Positions 17,591 through 27,693 are shown, counted from the first letter of the stretch. The stretch: 64,000 nt of DNA from Lederbergia citrea (GCF_018343525.1 NZ_JAGYPH010000004.1:62001-126000), one strand, 5' to 3'. Notes: generated from the sequence alone by a model not told the origin. Numbers and translations are program-made.

Positions 17591-18373
17591 TCATTTACCT
17601 TTAATACTATTTCTAAAGTTTTCGTAATCAGTCTTAATATAATGAAATAACTTTGCGTTGCCTCCATGATCTGGATGAGTTATTTTTAATAACCCTTTAT
17701 ATTCTGATAACACTTCTTTATTAGTAGCCATTTTTGAAAACCCTAATTTTTTACTATAATTTTTAGATTGAGTGATAGTGGTGAAATGATAATTCTCTTT
17801 TTTGCTTTCTTTTAAATTTCTCAATTCATAACGTAATTCCATATTTTCCTTTAATAAATCATTTGATGCATTTTGTAATATACTTACCTCATTCTTTAAT
17901 ATCACCAATTCTTTTTTCAGCTTATCTCTCTGCTGGATTATACTTTGTTTTGCATTCTCATGAAGCTCTTCCATTCCTTCTATATACTTATCTTGTGCTT
18001 GTATTTTTGATTTTAAGCGGTGGATGATTTCGTCCATGTTTTGATCAATACGATCATTGATTAACAGCTTTGTTGTTGTGTCATTAATGATGTATTCAGT
18101 CTTCCTTTTCTCGTTTGCTTCTTCGTATTTAATCTTACCTTCACCCAGCCAACGTCTAACAGTTTGAACACTAATACTTTCTGTTAGTCCCGCGTCCTTT
18201 AACAGCTCAATAGCTTGGTCTATGTCATCTATTATGTATCCAGATTTTCTATTCCCCTTTCCTCCCTCGTATTTAATCTTACCTTCACGCAGCCAACGTC
18301 TAACAGTTTGAATGCCAATACTTTCTTTTATTCCTGCGTCCTTTAACAAGTCAAATGCTTGATCAGTGTTCAC
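17591..18373 (-). CDS. Tandem HTH, coiled-coil and J-domain protein
   Basis: The 260-residue protein has two near-identical N-terminal modules: QAFDLLKDAG..QTVRRWLREGKIKYEG (~5-50) and QAIELLKDAG..QTVRRWLGEGKIKYEE (~53-98). Each looks like a small MerR/excisionase-type HTH with a YIIDD/YIIND end. A long coiled coil follows (~115-200). The C-terminus (~212-260) ends with KGLLKITHPDHGGNAKLFHYI, i.e. a J-domain helix II/III with the HPD motif (ITHPDHGGNAKLF). So a DNA-binding dimer may recruit DnaK, or the J-like end may serve another contact. Proteins of this type occur in Bacillus, often on plasmids, as I recall; function is unknown. ATG follows GAAAGAGGGAAC. A terminator is downstream. Confidence 0.65.
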   Translation of the reverse strand: MNTDQAFDLLKDAGIKESIGIQTVRRWLREGKIKYEGGKGNRKSGYIIDDIDQAIELLKDAGLTESISVQTVRRWLGEGKIKYEEANEKRKTEYIINDTTTKLLINDRIDQNMDEIIHRLKSKIQAQDKYIEGMEELHENAKQSIIQQRDKLKKELVILKNEVSILQNASNDLLKENMELRYELRNLKESKKENYHFTTITQSKNYSKKLGFSKMATNKEVLSEYKGLLKITHPDHGGNAKLFHYIKTDYENFRNSIKGK

Positions 18374-18949
18374 AATGTTCCCTCTTTCCTTCTTATTACA
18401 ATATGTAAAGTTTTACTAAATGATATTGTTAAAAAAATGAGTCATTTTAGTATGTAAGTTGAATTTTTTTAATCATATCATAGTAATTTTTTATACAAAG
18501 AACAAACAGATAAAGAATAGATAACAAATATCACAGAAGGATAACGAAAGCATTTCAATAATTAACAAATCAGAGGAAAAGAGGTCAACATTACCAATAT
18601 AGTGTGATCACATAACTTTAATCTTTTTAGAAGAGGTAGTTTAGTTGAGTAAAGTTGAACTTTTTAGTTAAACCACGAGAGGCTACCTTAAAATAGGTAG
18701 TTAAAAATGGGGAGCGAATACGAAATAATAGATTAACGGAGTAATGCTGAAAAAAATTTGGAAATCCAAGCGTCCGTTATCATTTTCCGGCTGTTAGAGA
18801 AAAATTTAACATGTCCATGATGTCAATCAAGCTTTAAACTTTTCAGTCTGAAGCCATTGGTTGAAATACTGTGATGATGAGTAAGGAATACATCATTCAT
18901 CATTTACAATAGAAATATACCCACAAATACTTTCAAGACCAAAACAAAA
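18374..18949. other. Intergenic region without recognisable gene
   Basis: About 575 AT-rich bases between the J-domain gene and the M28 gene terminator. All frames are interrupted. A weak imperfect repeat (GGTAGTTTAGTT near 18637 and AGGTAGTTAAAAA near 18695) flanks GTTAAACCACGAGAGGC. I see no RNA gene or identifiable transposon end; it may hold decayed sequence. Confidence 0.3.
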
Positions 18950-18974
18950 GCGAACAATACTAGGTATCGTTCGC
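18950..18974 (-). terminator. Terminator of the M28 peptidase gene
   Basis: GCGAACAATAC (18950-18960) pairs with GTATCGTTCGC (18964-18974) around a tiny loop; the minus strand continues TTTTGTTTTGG. Confidence 0.75.
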
Positions 18975-18983
18975 CTTTTAAAA

Positions 18984-21149
18984 TTAGTTTAATTTAGTTA
19001 GCATTTCCCCAATTGCTTTAACACTTGAATATTCTTGTTCAACTGATGATTTAAGAATTTGTTTTTCGTCCTCTAACGCTTTATTTAATATCTTCAATTC
19101 TTTTGAAACCTCAGCATTCTTTTGACCGCGTTTTTTGATAAGAGAATTGATTGGATCATATAAATCTTCATGGCCCACAATTCTGCCAGCACCCCACATC
19201 AATCTGTCAGCGGGTTGATTTAGAACATAGTCCGTAAAGTAATTGAAAACTTCCTTATCGAAATCATAAGCATACCAGTTATTATCAATTCTCCATAAAT
19301 ATTCATCAAGCGCCGTATTGATGTCACCTTTTTTCAAAGACTCAATAGAAAGCGATATGTTTTCAATATTATTTTGTGAGTGTTCGTGAGGAAAAATCGG
19401 TTCATCTTCCCATGTAAGTTTGACTAATTGATCCTGCGCAACTTTAAATGTTTCTAAAAGCACCTTGTTTAACTGTCTACTTTCAGCATATAACTTCTTA
19501 GCTGCATGATCATCGCCGTCATTTAATGCTTTCTGATAACTTTCATTTATTTTGTTAACTTCATCATTTACCTTTTTGGCATAACCAATTACCTTGTCTA
19601 CCTCTGAAACAAGCTTATCTGACGATACGTCTATTTGATCAAAAATATCTTGGTTGATTGATTTCTTTAAAGCATTTAAGCGAACGGTAAAATCGAGAGG
19701 AACAACTGCCGTTTGATCATAATACATCGTCAATAAACCATATAAATTATGATGGAACAAAAATGCTTTTTCATTATAAGTCTCTTCATTATCAAACTGA
19801 GAGTGATAATGAGATCTCATGAAATCACTATCCTGAAAATCATTTCGAAGAGCTGGAACACCCGCAAGGGAGAATGAAAAGTCATCTGACCATGTTCTAA
19901 GTGGTGAAACAATGGATATTCCTTCTTCATATACTCCATTTACACTTGGCACATTCTTTGCAAAGTTTTCAAGATAATTCTTAAGTTCGTATACAGATCG
20001 AATTTCATCCATTGTAGTATGTTCATAAGCTGGTAGCTCGAAGTTAATATTGGCAACAGCCTTCCCTACCCATTCTGGATGAATGTTGAAAATTTGATTA
20101 TATGCTCCCGTTGACCAATCATAACGAGTATTTGAAACTCCCCATTCCTCAGCAGCAAGTGCATTAAATATAATCGTTTTTTCTGGTTGGTAACCACTAT
20201 CGACTAATCCCTTTGCGATTCCTAGCATAAGAGCGATAGCAGCATTATCGTCTTGGAATCCTGCAAAATAGGAATCATAATGCGCTGATAAAATGATATA
20301 TGACTCTGGGTCTTTCCCTATGATTTTACCGTAATAGTTATAAGTCTTTCCATCAAATTCGACAACTGACTTTGCGTCAAAATTGACCTTATAAGAGCCT
20401 GTTTTGCTGGCACTAATTGATTTCTTTAATACTTCCGCATCGTTTTGGGACATTGAAAATACTGGCGCATCATCTGGTCCACAAATATCTTGTGCATTTA
20501 AGGCATTAGAGTCAACCTCGGAATAGCCACCTTCTTGTACAACAATTACTGCAGCGGCATCTTTTACATGTGCTTGATATGCGGGGTAGTTTACCCACCA
20601 TTCCTCACGCTGATTAATATCTACTATCACGAGCTTACCTTTGACATCAAGCCCAGCTAAATCATTTTTTGTACCTTTTCCTGCATAAACAACTTCAAAC
20701 TCTTTGAATCCTTTTGTATCGAAGTTCGTTTGATAGCCTCCTAGAACAAAAAGATGTTCTTTTCCATTTTCATCTGTATATTTCATATCCGCTTTTTCAA
20801 ATTCCCACGTATCAACTGTAAACTCATCTCTCGTTACTTCGGTTAGTCCAATTTTCTTCATTTCTTCAAAAATCTTATTACCTGTTTTAATCTCTGCTTC
20901 CGAGCCAGCAGGTCGATAACCTAGTTTTTCATTCGACTTAAATTCTTCTAGACTTTTTGCAAAGTTAAAAGAATAATCAACATCAACTTTTGATAAATAT
21001 TTATTATTTGCAGATTCAATAGCAGCAGTTTTTTCACTTTTATTTTTAGACTCATCTTTCGTTTCATTGCTAGAATCATCTTTACTGCAAGCAGAAAACA
21101 CCATTACTATCATAAGAGACAATACTATTAAGCTTAAATTCTTTTTCAT
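18984..21149 (-). CDS. M28 family metallopeptidase, PA-domain lipoprotein
   Basis: The 721-residue protein has a lipoprotein signal (lipobox FSAC, Cys20), a Ser/Lys/Asp-rich linker, a PA (protease-associated) domain (~150-250), then an M28 zinc aminopeptidase core. Metal ligands are visible in LSAHYDSYFAG, QDDNAAIALML and NALAAEEWGVSN, and a later HYHSQFDN supplies the last His. About 230 further residues, mostly helical and Glu/Lys-rich, have no assignment. It is anchored outside the membrane and probably trims peptides for import. It is monocistronic, with its own terminator. Confidence 0.85.
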   Translation of the reverse strand: MKKNLSLIVLSLMIVMVFSACSKDDSSNETKDESKNKSEKTAAIESANNKYLSKVDVDYSFNFAKSLEEFKSNEKLGYRPAGSEAEIKTGNKIFEEMKKIGLTEVTRDEFTVDTWEFEKADMKYTDENGKEHLFVLGGYQTNFDTKGFKEFEVVYAGKGTKNDLAGLDVKGKLVIVDINQREEWWVNYPAYQAHVKDAAAVIVVQEGGYSEVDSNALNAQDICGPDDAPVFSMSQNDAEVLKKSISASKTGSYKVNFDAKSVVEFDGKTYNYYGKIIGKDPESYIILSAHYDSYFAGFQDDNAAIALMLGIAKGLVDSGYQPEKTIIFNALAAEEWGVSNTRYDWSTGAYNQIFNIHPEWVGKAVANINFELPAYEHTTMDEIRSVYELKNYLENFAKNVPSVNGVYEEGISIVSPLRTWSDDFSFSLAGVPALRNDFQDSDFMRSHYHSQFDNEETYNEKAFLFHHNLYGLLTMYYDQTAVVPLDFTVRLNALKKSINQDIFDQIDVSSDKLVSEVDKVIGYAKKVNDEVNKINESYQKALNDGDDHAAKKLYAESRQLNKVLLETFKVAQDQLVKLTWEDEPIFPHEHSQNNIENISLSIESLKKGDINTALDEYLWRIDNNWYAYDFDKEVFNYFTDYVLNQPADRLMWGAGRIVGHEDLYDPINSLIKKRGQKNAEVSKELKILNKALEDEKQILKSSVEQEYSSVKAIGEMLTKLN

Positions 21150-21349
21150 TTATTTAAATCCTTTCATTGTATAATTACTGAATAATTAAACATTATTTCC
21201 CTTCATTTATCAAGACATTCCTATTGCTTTGTTTCTATTTGAAATATCCTTGAGGGAATAATCCATAGAGTAAGAGGTCTTTAATTTAATCATAATTAGC
21301 AAATGAACTTTGAATAAAAATCGGTAAAAGTAAAAATAAATAAGAAAAT

Positions 21350-21379
21350 AGGAGTGGGCTATATACGTAGCCCACTCCT
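21350..21379 (-). terminator. Terminator of satP-like gene
   Basis: AGGAGTGGGCT (21350-21360) pairs with AGCCCACTCCT (21369-21379), with TATTTTC after it on the minus strand. It lies about 70 bp beyond the stop at 21448. Confidence 0.8.
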
Positions 21380-21447
21380 ATTTAACTAGTCCGTCACAAC
21401 ACCATCAAAACCGCTTTCCGCCGTTCACTGTTAAATGAAAGTGAGAC

Positions 21448-22065
21448 TTATTTTTTAAAAATCCCAAACGGTTTTCCTATTGGTAGGACAATTCGTCCAA
21501 AGTGTGTATTTAACACGTTCGCCGCTGAACCATAGAAAGATAGCAACGCGATGCACAATTCAGCTATTGCCGCCAGCATAGAGGTAATATTGTACAAAAT
21601 ATTAAAAGAACTTAATGATAAGCCAATGAATAGGAAGTCAATAAAGACAAAAATGATGAACAACAGTTTATTTGTTTCCATGGCCCCAATCGTCATAAAA
21701 ATACTGAAAATCAAATAACCGATAAATGCAAATCCAAGTTGTCTAATATCTCCGTCTGTGGCAAGTTTTTCGCCAAAAAACCCCAGTTGGATTAACCATG
21801 TTGTTCCGATACCAAGCCAAAATAGTCCATATGCGCCGAATGCTGTTGTCCCAAATATATTGTTAAGCTTTGCATCTAAAACCGACGCATAAACTTGAGC
21901 TAGACCGCCTAAGAAAAACACCCAGGGCAAAAGATAAGAAAATCCCTCCGTTATGCCCAACTTTTGTGATGATGCTACCAACGTTACCATTGCTAGACCG
22001 AACAAGCCTATTGCGGATGGATCTGCTGTTGTTATTTTTACTTGTGTGTGATTCTGAGTATCCAT
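21448..22065 (-). CDS. satP: Acetate uptake transporter, SatP (YaaH/GPR1) family
   Basis: The 205-residue membrane protein has six TMs. The N-terminal family motif NPxxxGL appears as DPSAIGLFGLAM, and the FxGGxxQ-type motif as FFLGGLAQVYASVLD. SatP proteins import acetate (and succinate in E. coli) with protons. An Asp replaces the usual Asn in the first motif, and the conserved FGxYGxFW block appears as FGAYGLFWLGIG. ATG follows AGGAGGAAGTA. It has its own promoter (22099-22125) and terminator. Confidence 0.87.
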   Translation of the reverse strand: MDTQNHTQVKITTADPSAIGLFGLAMVTLVASSQKLGITEGFSYLLPWVFFLGGLAQVYASVLDAKLNNIFGTTAFGAYGLFWLGIGTTWLIQLGFFGEKLATDGDIRQLGFAFIGYLIFSIFMTIGAMETNKLLFIIFVFIDFLFIGLSLSSFNILYNITSMLAAIAELCIALLSFYGSAANVLNTHFGRIVLPIGKPFGIFKK

Positions 22066-22098
22066 TACTTCCTCCTAAAAATAAATATACCTATGTAC

Positions 22099-22125
22099 TT
22101 TATAGGATAAGGTAAGGACTGTCAA
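22099..22125 (-). promoter_or_regulatory. Likely sigma-A promoter of the satP-like gene
   Basis: TTGACA (minus strand 22125-22120), a short 15-bp spacer, then TATAAA (22104-22099), about 35 bp before the start codon. The short spacer lowers confidence. Confidence 0.45.
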
Positions 22126-22222
22126 ATAAGGTCATGTTAAGATGATTCCATTCGATGTATGGCACGCCCTAGTTGATAGAAGGGGCGGGGTTGGTATGTG
22201 AAATATTATTTGAGTGCATGTC

Positions 22223-23176
22223 TCAACTCTTCGATACCTTTATGTTTCCAGAAACGAGGATAGAACCTAAAATCACAATTGCCGTACCTATAATAAATTG
22301 CAAGTTTACAGGGGTGCCTATAATTATAATTTCGGTTAATATAGCCCAAAAAACATATGTGTTATTAAGCGATTGCCCCCTTGCAGCACCGATTAAATTA
22401 ATTGACGTGTAGTATAGAGAATAATTAGCCGTTCCTAAAAAACCTGCTATGACTATTATCCATACGATATTAGATGACGCTGCTTGAAATGCTAAAGGGT
22501 ACCCATGAATAAATGGTACAATTAATAGTGCATAACTTAATGCAGAGGTCATCTGTCTTATATTAATGGCATATAGCGGAACAACCTCTTTTCCTTTCAT
22601 TCCCCAAGCGCCGATCACACCTTCAATCCCCCAAAATATGGCAGCCCCTAAGGAAAACAATATTCCAATGAAAAAATTACTTCCGCCGGTAAACTTCGCT
22701 GGCACATAGGCTAATATAATCACTCCGATGATACTTAAAGCAACGCCCAGCCAAGTTTTTCCGGTCATTTTTTCCTTCAAGAAAGTGAAAGCGAGTATTG
22801 CACCTATCCCAGGGAATATAGAAGCAATACTTGCCGCATATGTCGCTCCTGCATGCTGGATCCCAAGAAAATAAAAGGTCATTGCCAAAGGCCCACCGGC
22901 CAATGCTCCTAAAACTAAAATCGCTCCACTTTTTGTTTTAAATAACCTTAACACATGAATAAATTCACCTTTTACAATCATTAATAATGATATCCATAGG
23001 GAGGAGAAAAAGTCATGCATGAAAGCGGCTATAATTGGAGCAATTACGACAGCCTCTTTAAAAGGTGAACTAGCTATTATAATGCCAATGATGACAGTAT
23101 CAATTCCCCAAGCAATGGCCGAAGTAGCTCCTAGGCCTATCCCAATTTTAGCTCCTTTAGTACCTTTTACATTCAT
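22223..23176 (-). CDS. EamA/DMT family transporter
   Basis: The 317-residue protein has ten predicted TMs in two EamA repeats (~12-150 and ~165-310): SAIAWGIDTVI and GAAIFWGIEGVIGAWG start the repeats. YFLGIQHAGATYAASI and YYTSINLIGAARGQSL are the fourth-helix blocks that end each half. DMT transporters export metabolites such as amino acids or take up nucleosides or vitamins; the substrate is unassigned. RBS AAAGAGGTAGAG precedes ATG. A TTGACA lies upstream (23249-23254 complement), but I could not find a matching -10. Confidence 0.8.
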   Translation of the reverse strand: MNVKGTKGAKIGIGLGATSAIAWGIDTVIIGIIIASSPFKEAVVIAPIIAAFMHDFFSSLWISLLMIVKGEFIHVLRLFKTKSGAILVLGALAGGPLAMTFYFLGIQHAGATYAASIASIFPGIGAILAFTFLKEKMTGKTWLGVALSIIGVIILAYVPAKFTGGSNFFIGILFSLGAAIFWGIEGVIGAWGMKGKEVVPLYAINIRQMTSALSYALLIVPFIHGYPLAFQAASSNIVWIIVIAGFLGTANYSLYYTSINLIGAARGQSLNNTYVFWAILTEIIIIGTPVNLQFIIGTAIVILGSILVSGNIKVSKS

Positions 23177-23445
23177 GAAACTCTACCTCTTTTCCCAAAA
23201 TCATTTCACCGGGACCATGCCAAATTAATCATTTGATTCAAATTTAATTGTCAATACAAATTTCAGATATTGTAGATTCTGAACTGTCAGGATAGGAACA
23301 GGAATGAACATCCACCAGAAAATGTGAACTGATACATACACATATATTCCTTTGCTTATAACTTTTCCGTGCCAGCTGGTATTGTATATTTAATTTGCCT
23401 GTTAAGAATGGAGTTTATTCCTAAAGAAAGGAGTTAACATGAAAA

Positions 23446-23487
23446 AGACCAGGAAATCGGAAAATATAATTCACGATAACCTGGTCT
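23446..23487 (-). terminator. Terminator of the GH2 gene
   Basis: AGACCAGGAAATCG (23446-23459) pairs with 23474-23487 with two mismatches, followed by TTTTTC on the minus strand. It lies about 90 bp after the GH2 stop. The rest of the 23177-23580 gap shows no gene that I can support. Confidence 0.75.
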
Positions 23488-23580
23488 GCATGAGATATTT
23501 TTTATATTTTTTGGACAGCTTCTCATTATAAGGACCCCGAGTATCATGTATTCGAAGTCTTTGTCATTCTGTTATGATTA

Positions 23581-25950
23581 TTATTTTACTTCAATTACTA
23601 CAGACGAACTTGCCAAATCCACAGATGAGGCCTCTAATATAATAGTTCCTGGTTGATCAGTAGCTTTCACATAGATTAATAATTTCCCGTGATAGGCCTT
23701 TCTGTAGTTAGCCTTATAATCCTGATGGCTTTTAGGGTTACTACATTCTATCCCGATTATTTCACCAGGTCCTTCGATGTTACAATGGATTTCATTAACT
23801 GCGTCATAGACAAGGTTATTATCTTGATCTAGGATATTGACTTCTATATGGGCGACATCTTGTTTGTCGGCTTTAAGAGTGAGCGTATCCGGATGTGACA
23901 GTAACTTAACGGGCTCTCCGGCTGTCTTTAATTCATGTGTACAACTAATTGTTTCATCTCTTTTCCCTATCACTTTTAATGTACCTTTTGCGTATGGAAT
24001 GTCCCAAAAGATCGTTCCAAAGGGGAAGTCCTCACGTTTTTTGACACCAACAGATTCACCATTTAACAGTAAGTCCACTTCAGGACAATTTGTACAACAA
24101 GCAACCCTTACTGTTTCTCCATCAGTCCCTTTCCATTGGCAGACAACTTCATGGTCCCAGTTAATATGATCAGGATTAGCTTCCTTAATGGAGGTCAATC
24201 CTATATGAACCATATCTTTATCAGACCATTGGCTCTGTTTAAAAAAGTATAAAGGTTTTTTGAACCCTGCTAGATCGAGCATTCCAGGAGTAGCATGACG
24301 AATAGGCCATCCACGAGCTTCTCCCAAATGGTCAATCCCTGTCCAGATAAATTGTCCTGATATAAAGTCATTATTTTCTACAGCCAACCATGCATCGTGA
24401 TGTCTTCCGTTTTCACTTCCATATATCACTCTATTAGGGTATTTTTCATGGTCTTCATGATAAAGAAACTCTTGATAGTTATAACCCACCACGTCAAGAG
24501 CATCCGGAAAATCAGTTTCATTTGACATGATAGCACTTGCTAATGCAGCTGTAACGGGTCTTGTTGGATCATATTGTTTTACAACATTTGCAAGCCTCTT
24601 GGCAATATCACCCATGCCCTTTGCTTCAGGCTTGCCTGCTTTGTAACGACCTTCGAGTACCGGATGTGAATAAGGATCATTAGGATAATCAATTTCATTC
24701 CCTATACTCCAGAAAACAATTGACGGATGGTTGCGATCTCTTAAAACCATATCCCTCAAATCGAGCTCTGCCCACTCTGTAAAGTCAGAAGCATACCCAT
24801 CTAGTGATGGTTCGCCTATATTCCAACCCTCTACCCATTTGTTCTTTGGATATTCCCATTCATCAAATGCTTCGTCTTGGACTAAAAAACCAAATGAATC
24901 ACACATATCTAGTAACTCTGGTGCAGGTGGATTATGACTCATTCTAATTGCATTTACACCAGCTTCTTTTAAAAGTTGTAATCGTCTATGCCACACCTTT
25001 TCAGGAACTGCCGCACCAAGACACCCCGCGTCATGGTGGATACAGACACCTTTCATTTTGATACTCTTTCCGTTAAGATGAAATCCTGAATCCGCGTCAA
25101 AATGAAAATATCTAATACCAATTTGAGTAATCTCCAAATCTATTAATTCACCATCTTTTATCACTTTTGTTTCAATACTATATAAATACGGATGATCCGG
25201 TGACCATAGATTTGGCTTTTCTAGGAAAATAGAATGCAAAAAGTCTTGTTCATCATTTGCTCGAATCGTCTCCATGTATGAACTAGCAATCACTGCTTTT
25301 CCGTCAGCATCTTTAATTTGATGTTCAATTTGGATATTAGCCACACTACGATATTCATTTTTTACACCTGTTTGAATTTCAACCTCTGCTTCTGATGCTG
25401 AAATTTTCGGGGTTGTGACGAATATTCCATACGGCTTGATATACACTTTATCAGTCAAATTAATAAATACATTTCGATAAATACCAGATCCCGTATACCA
25501 ACGTGAATCAGCAAAGTCTGAGTGATCTACCTTCACAGCAATCACATTTTCCTTCTTATCAAAATGTAAATATGGGGTCAAGTCATATTGAAATGAGCTA
25601 TATCCATAAGGCCTTTTACCAAGATAATGTTCATTGATCCACACTTCGCTATTTTTGTATATTCCATCAAATTGTATAAATAGTTTCTTTTCCTTCAGGC
25701 TATCAGGGACAATAAAATTCTTCCGATACCAACCAATACCTCCAGGCAGATAGCCGGTTGCACTTGCATATTCCCGCTTAAAAGGGCCTTCGATGCTCCA
25801 ATCATGTGGTAAATCTAATGTACGCCAATCTGAATCATCGAACCCAACTCTAAATGCACTAGAATTATCACCTTTTAGGAACTTCCAATCAAAGTTAAAT
25901 TTCCTACTCTTAACTGACAGATCCCACTCTTGCTTCATTACATTTACCAT
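23581..25950 (-). CDS. Glycoside hydrolase family 2 (beta-galactosidase-like)
   Basis: The 789-residue enzyme has no signal peptide, so it acts in the cytoplasm on imported oligosaccharide. Domains in order: a jelly-roll sugar-binding domain (~10-170, WRTLDLPHDWSIEGPF), a beta-sandwich (~170-275), a TIM barrel (~280-590), and C-terminal domains incl. a DUF4982-like part. The acid/base Glu is in WSIGNEIDYPND; the nucleophile Glu is most likely in VIYGSENGRHH. GH2 covers beta-galactosidases, beta-glucuronidases and beta-mannosidases; the N-terminal block is closest to beta-galactosidases. It is the last gene of the lplB-lplC-SBP operon, after a terminator hairpin that probably lowers its transcription. 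Confidence 0.85.
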   Translation of the reverse strand: MVNVMKQEWDLSVKSRKFNFDWKFLKGDNSSAFRVGFDDSDWRTLDLPHDWSIEGPFKREYASATGYLPGGIGWYRKNFIVPDSLKEKKLFIQFDGIYKNSEVWINEHYLGKRPYGYSSFQYDLTPYLHFDKKENVIAVKVDHSDFADSRWYTGSGIYRNVFINLTDKVYIKPYGIFVTTPKISASEAEVEIQTGVKNEYRSVANIQIEHQIKDADGKAVIASSYMETIRANDEQDFLHSIFLEKPNLWSPDHPYLYSIETKVIKDGELIDLEITQIGIRYFHFDADSGFHLNGKSIKMKGVCIHHDAGCLGAAVPEKVWHRRLQLLKEAGVNAIRMSHNPPAPELLDMCDSFGFLVQDEAFDEWEYPKNKWVEGWNIGEPSLDGYASDFTEWAELDLRDMVLRDRNHPSIVFWSIGNEIDYPNDPYSHPVLEGRYKAGKPEAKGMGDIAKRLANVVKQYDPTRPVTAALASAIMSNETDFPDALDVVGYNYQEFLYHEDHEKYPNRVIYGSENGRHHDAWLAVENNDFISGQFIWTGIDHLGEARGWPIRHATPGMLDLAGFKKPLYFFKQSQWSDKDMVHIGLTSIKEANPDHINWDHEVVCQWKGTDGETVRVACCTNCPEVDLLLNGESVGVKKREDFPFGTIFWDIPYAKGTLKVIGKRDETISCTHELKTAGEPVKLLSHPDTLTLKADKQDVAHIEVNILDQDNNLVYDAVNEIHCNIEGPGEIIGIECSNPKSHQDYKANYRKAYHGKLLIYVKATDQPGTIILEASSVDLASSSVVIEVK

Positions 25951-26001
25951 ACTCAGCCCACACCTCTTATCTTTTAACTAATTTAATCTGACGAATTAAC
26001 A

Positions 26002-26030
26002 AAGGGCTATCAAGCATGTGATAGCCCCTT
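26002..26030 (-). terminator. Intra-operon hairpin between SBP and GH2 genes
   Basis: AAGGGCTATCA (26002-26012) pairs with TGATAGCCCCTT (26019-26030); the minus-strand flank is TTTGTTAATT. It likely acts as a partial terminator or an mRNA stabiliser for the abundant binding protein message. Confidence 0.7.
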
Positions 26031-26053
26031 GTTCTCTTGAAGTCATTCTAAAG

Positions 26054-27634
26054 TTAATTACTTTCTACAAGCTTTTTATATTCATCCATCTGTTTTTGAA
26101 TTTCATTTAATACTTTTTCATAACCTGCTGCCTCTAATCTCTTCCTTAAGTCTTGAACAGCCTTATCTGGGTCTCCCGCTTTACCAAACGCAATAGCTGG
26201 TATAAGCTGTGCTGTCACTTGTGAAAGTGCAGCAATTTCGGCATCTACAGGCTTACTATCAAAAACAAATTGGCCATATGGGAATGGGTTCTTAATATTA
26301 TCGTATTTTGCGTAAATCCCCTCCATTCCATCCCATTGGTCTTCGGATGGAATTTCGAATTTGTCTACACGGCCACCCCAGAAGTTAGAACTAAATGAAT
26401 CTTTTGTATCATCATACCCTTCAGGACGAACACGTTTACCGTCTACAATTTCGTATTGAACGCCTTCAATACCGTAGTTGAATAATCTATAAATTTCCTC
26501 GTCATTACGGATTAAATCATATACCATAAGGGCACGCTCTGGATTTTTACTATGAGCTCCTACGGCTGTAGCACCATGTGTAATGGACATTGAAATTAAG
26601 TTGTCACGTGTATCAGACCAAGCAAACATATCGATTTCTGAACCAGGTTGTTTTTTATCCATTTGCGGGCGTAAACCTGAGAATGTTTGCGTATGATGCT
26701 GGTCTGCACCCGTTTTACCAGCCTGGAACAACTCACGAGTGTCACCTTTGTAATTCAATACATCCGCACGCCAATAGCCTTTATCTGCCCAATCCTTCAT
26801 CAGTCTCGCATAGTCTACAAAAATTTGATCAAACACTGGGCTTGTAACAGTGGTGAAATCTTCATATGATTTACCCCAGTAAATCGGGAATACTCCTGTA
26901 GTAATAGGAAGTTCAATAGCATCTGAATAAGAATTTACGTACCCCCATGCTGTCGTAACATTTGTTCCTTGTGCATCCCAAGGAACGACGCCTGGTTTGT
27001 TATCAATAATTCCCTGGAAATACTTTCCTAGCATGTCAAAATCTTTAATATGTTCATTAATGCCAAATTCTTTTGCCCAATCCGTACGATAGAAAAATCC
27101 GTGGTTAACCCATTGTGTAAAAGAGTCTTCAGGAATCATCACAATTTTCCCATCGTATTTTGTTTCCGCCCAGTGTTCTTCGGGAACTTCTTGCCATGTC
27201 TGAGGGGCATATATAGGTAGAAGGTCAGAAATATCTAAGAAAGCACCCTTTTGAGCATTTCCCCATGCATCTAACCAATCAGTTGCTGTGATAATTAAAT
27301 CAACAGGTTCACCAGAAGCTAGGGTAAGATTATATTTTGTCATATAATCCGCCCATTCAATCCATTTCAACTCAAGATTAGCGTTTACTTTTTCCTTTAA
27401 TTTAGCATTTACTTGCTCCATTACTTTCTCAAGCTGGCCATTTGTCGGTTTATCTCCTAACATCATGTACGTAATGGTAACGAATTTAGACGTATCAACT
27501 TCCCCATCCTCGTTTACTTTTGTACCGGGATTCGTTTTTTCCGAACCCGTTTTCTTAGATCCGTTGCAGGCCGCAAGACTGAAGGTCAACAGCATGACAA
27601 TCACTAAAACCAAGAATTTTCTCATCTTCAACAT
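26054..27634 (-). CDS. Family 1 extracellular solute-binding lipoprotein (LplA/YtcQ-like)
   Basis: The 526-residue lipoprotein has lipobox LAAC (Cys23) and a Lys/Gly/Ser linker, then a large SBP domain with VTITYMMLGDKPTNGQ-type start and the phrase GAHSKNPERALMVYDLIRNDE typical of LplA/YtcQ-like binders (about 500 residues, larger than the MalE class). Such proteins serve ABC importers without an ATPase gene in the operon, with a shared MsmX-type ATPase. ATG follows GGGGAGG. Together with GH2 downstream, a beta-linked di- or oligosaccharide is the likely ligand; identity unknown. Confidence 0.85.
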   Translation of the reverse strand: MLKMRKFLVLVIVMLLTFSLAACNGSKKTGSEKTNPGTKVNEDGEVDTSKFVTITYMMLGDKPTNGQLEKVMEQVNAKLKEKVNANLELKWIEWADYMTKYNLTLASGEPVDLIITATDWLDAWGNAQKGAFLDISDLLPIYAPQTWQEVPEEHWAETKYDGKIVMIPEDSFTQWVNHGFFYRTDWAKEFGINEHIKDFDMLGKYFQGIIDNKPGVVPWDAQGTNVTTAWGYVNSYSDAIELPITTGVFPIYWGKSYEDFTTVTSPVFDQIFVDYARLMKDWADKGYWRADVLNYKGDTRELFQAGKTGADQHHTQTFSGLRPQMDKKQPGSEIDMFAWSDTRDNLISMSITHGATAVGAHSKNPERALMVYDLIRNDEEIYRLFNYGIEGVQYEIVDGKRVRPEGYDDTKDSFSSNFWGGRVDKFEIPSEDQWDGMEGIYAKYDNIKNPFPYGQFVFDSKPVDAEIAALSQVTAQLIPAIAFGKAGDPDKAVQDLRKRLEAAGYEKVLNEIQKQMDEYKKLVESN

Positions 27635-27693
27635 TTTATTGCCTCCCCTTTTTTTATATCTATGAAATGAGGAAGTTCCCCAATCATATTCAA

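Noticed and set aside
23439..23531. 30-codon plus-strand ORF with GAAAGGAG in front
   Set aside because: Its codons form the terminator stem of the GH2 gene; the frame is most likely chance, though the RBS is good.
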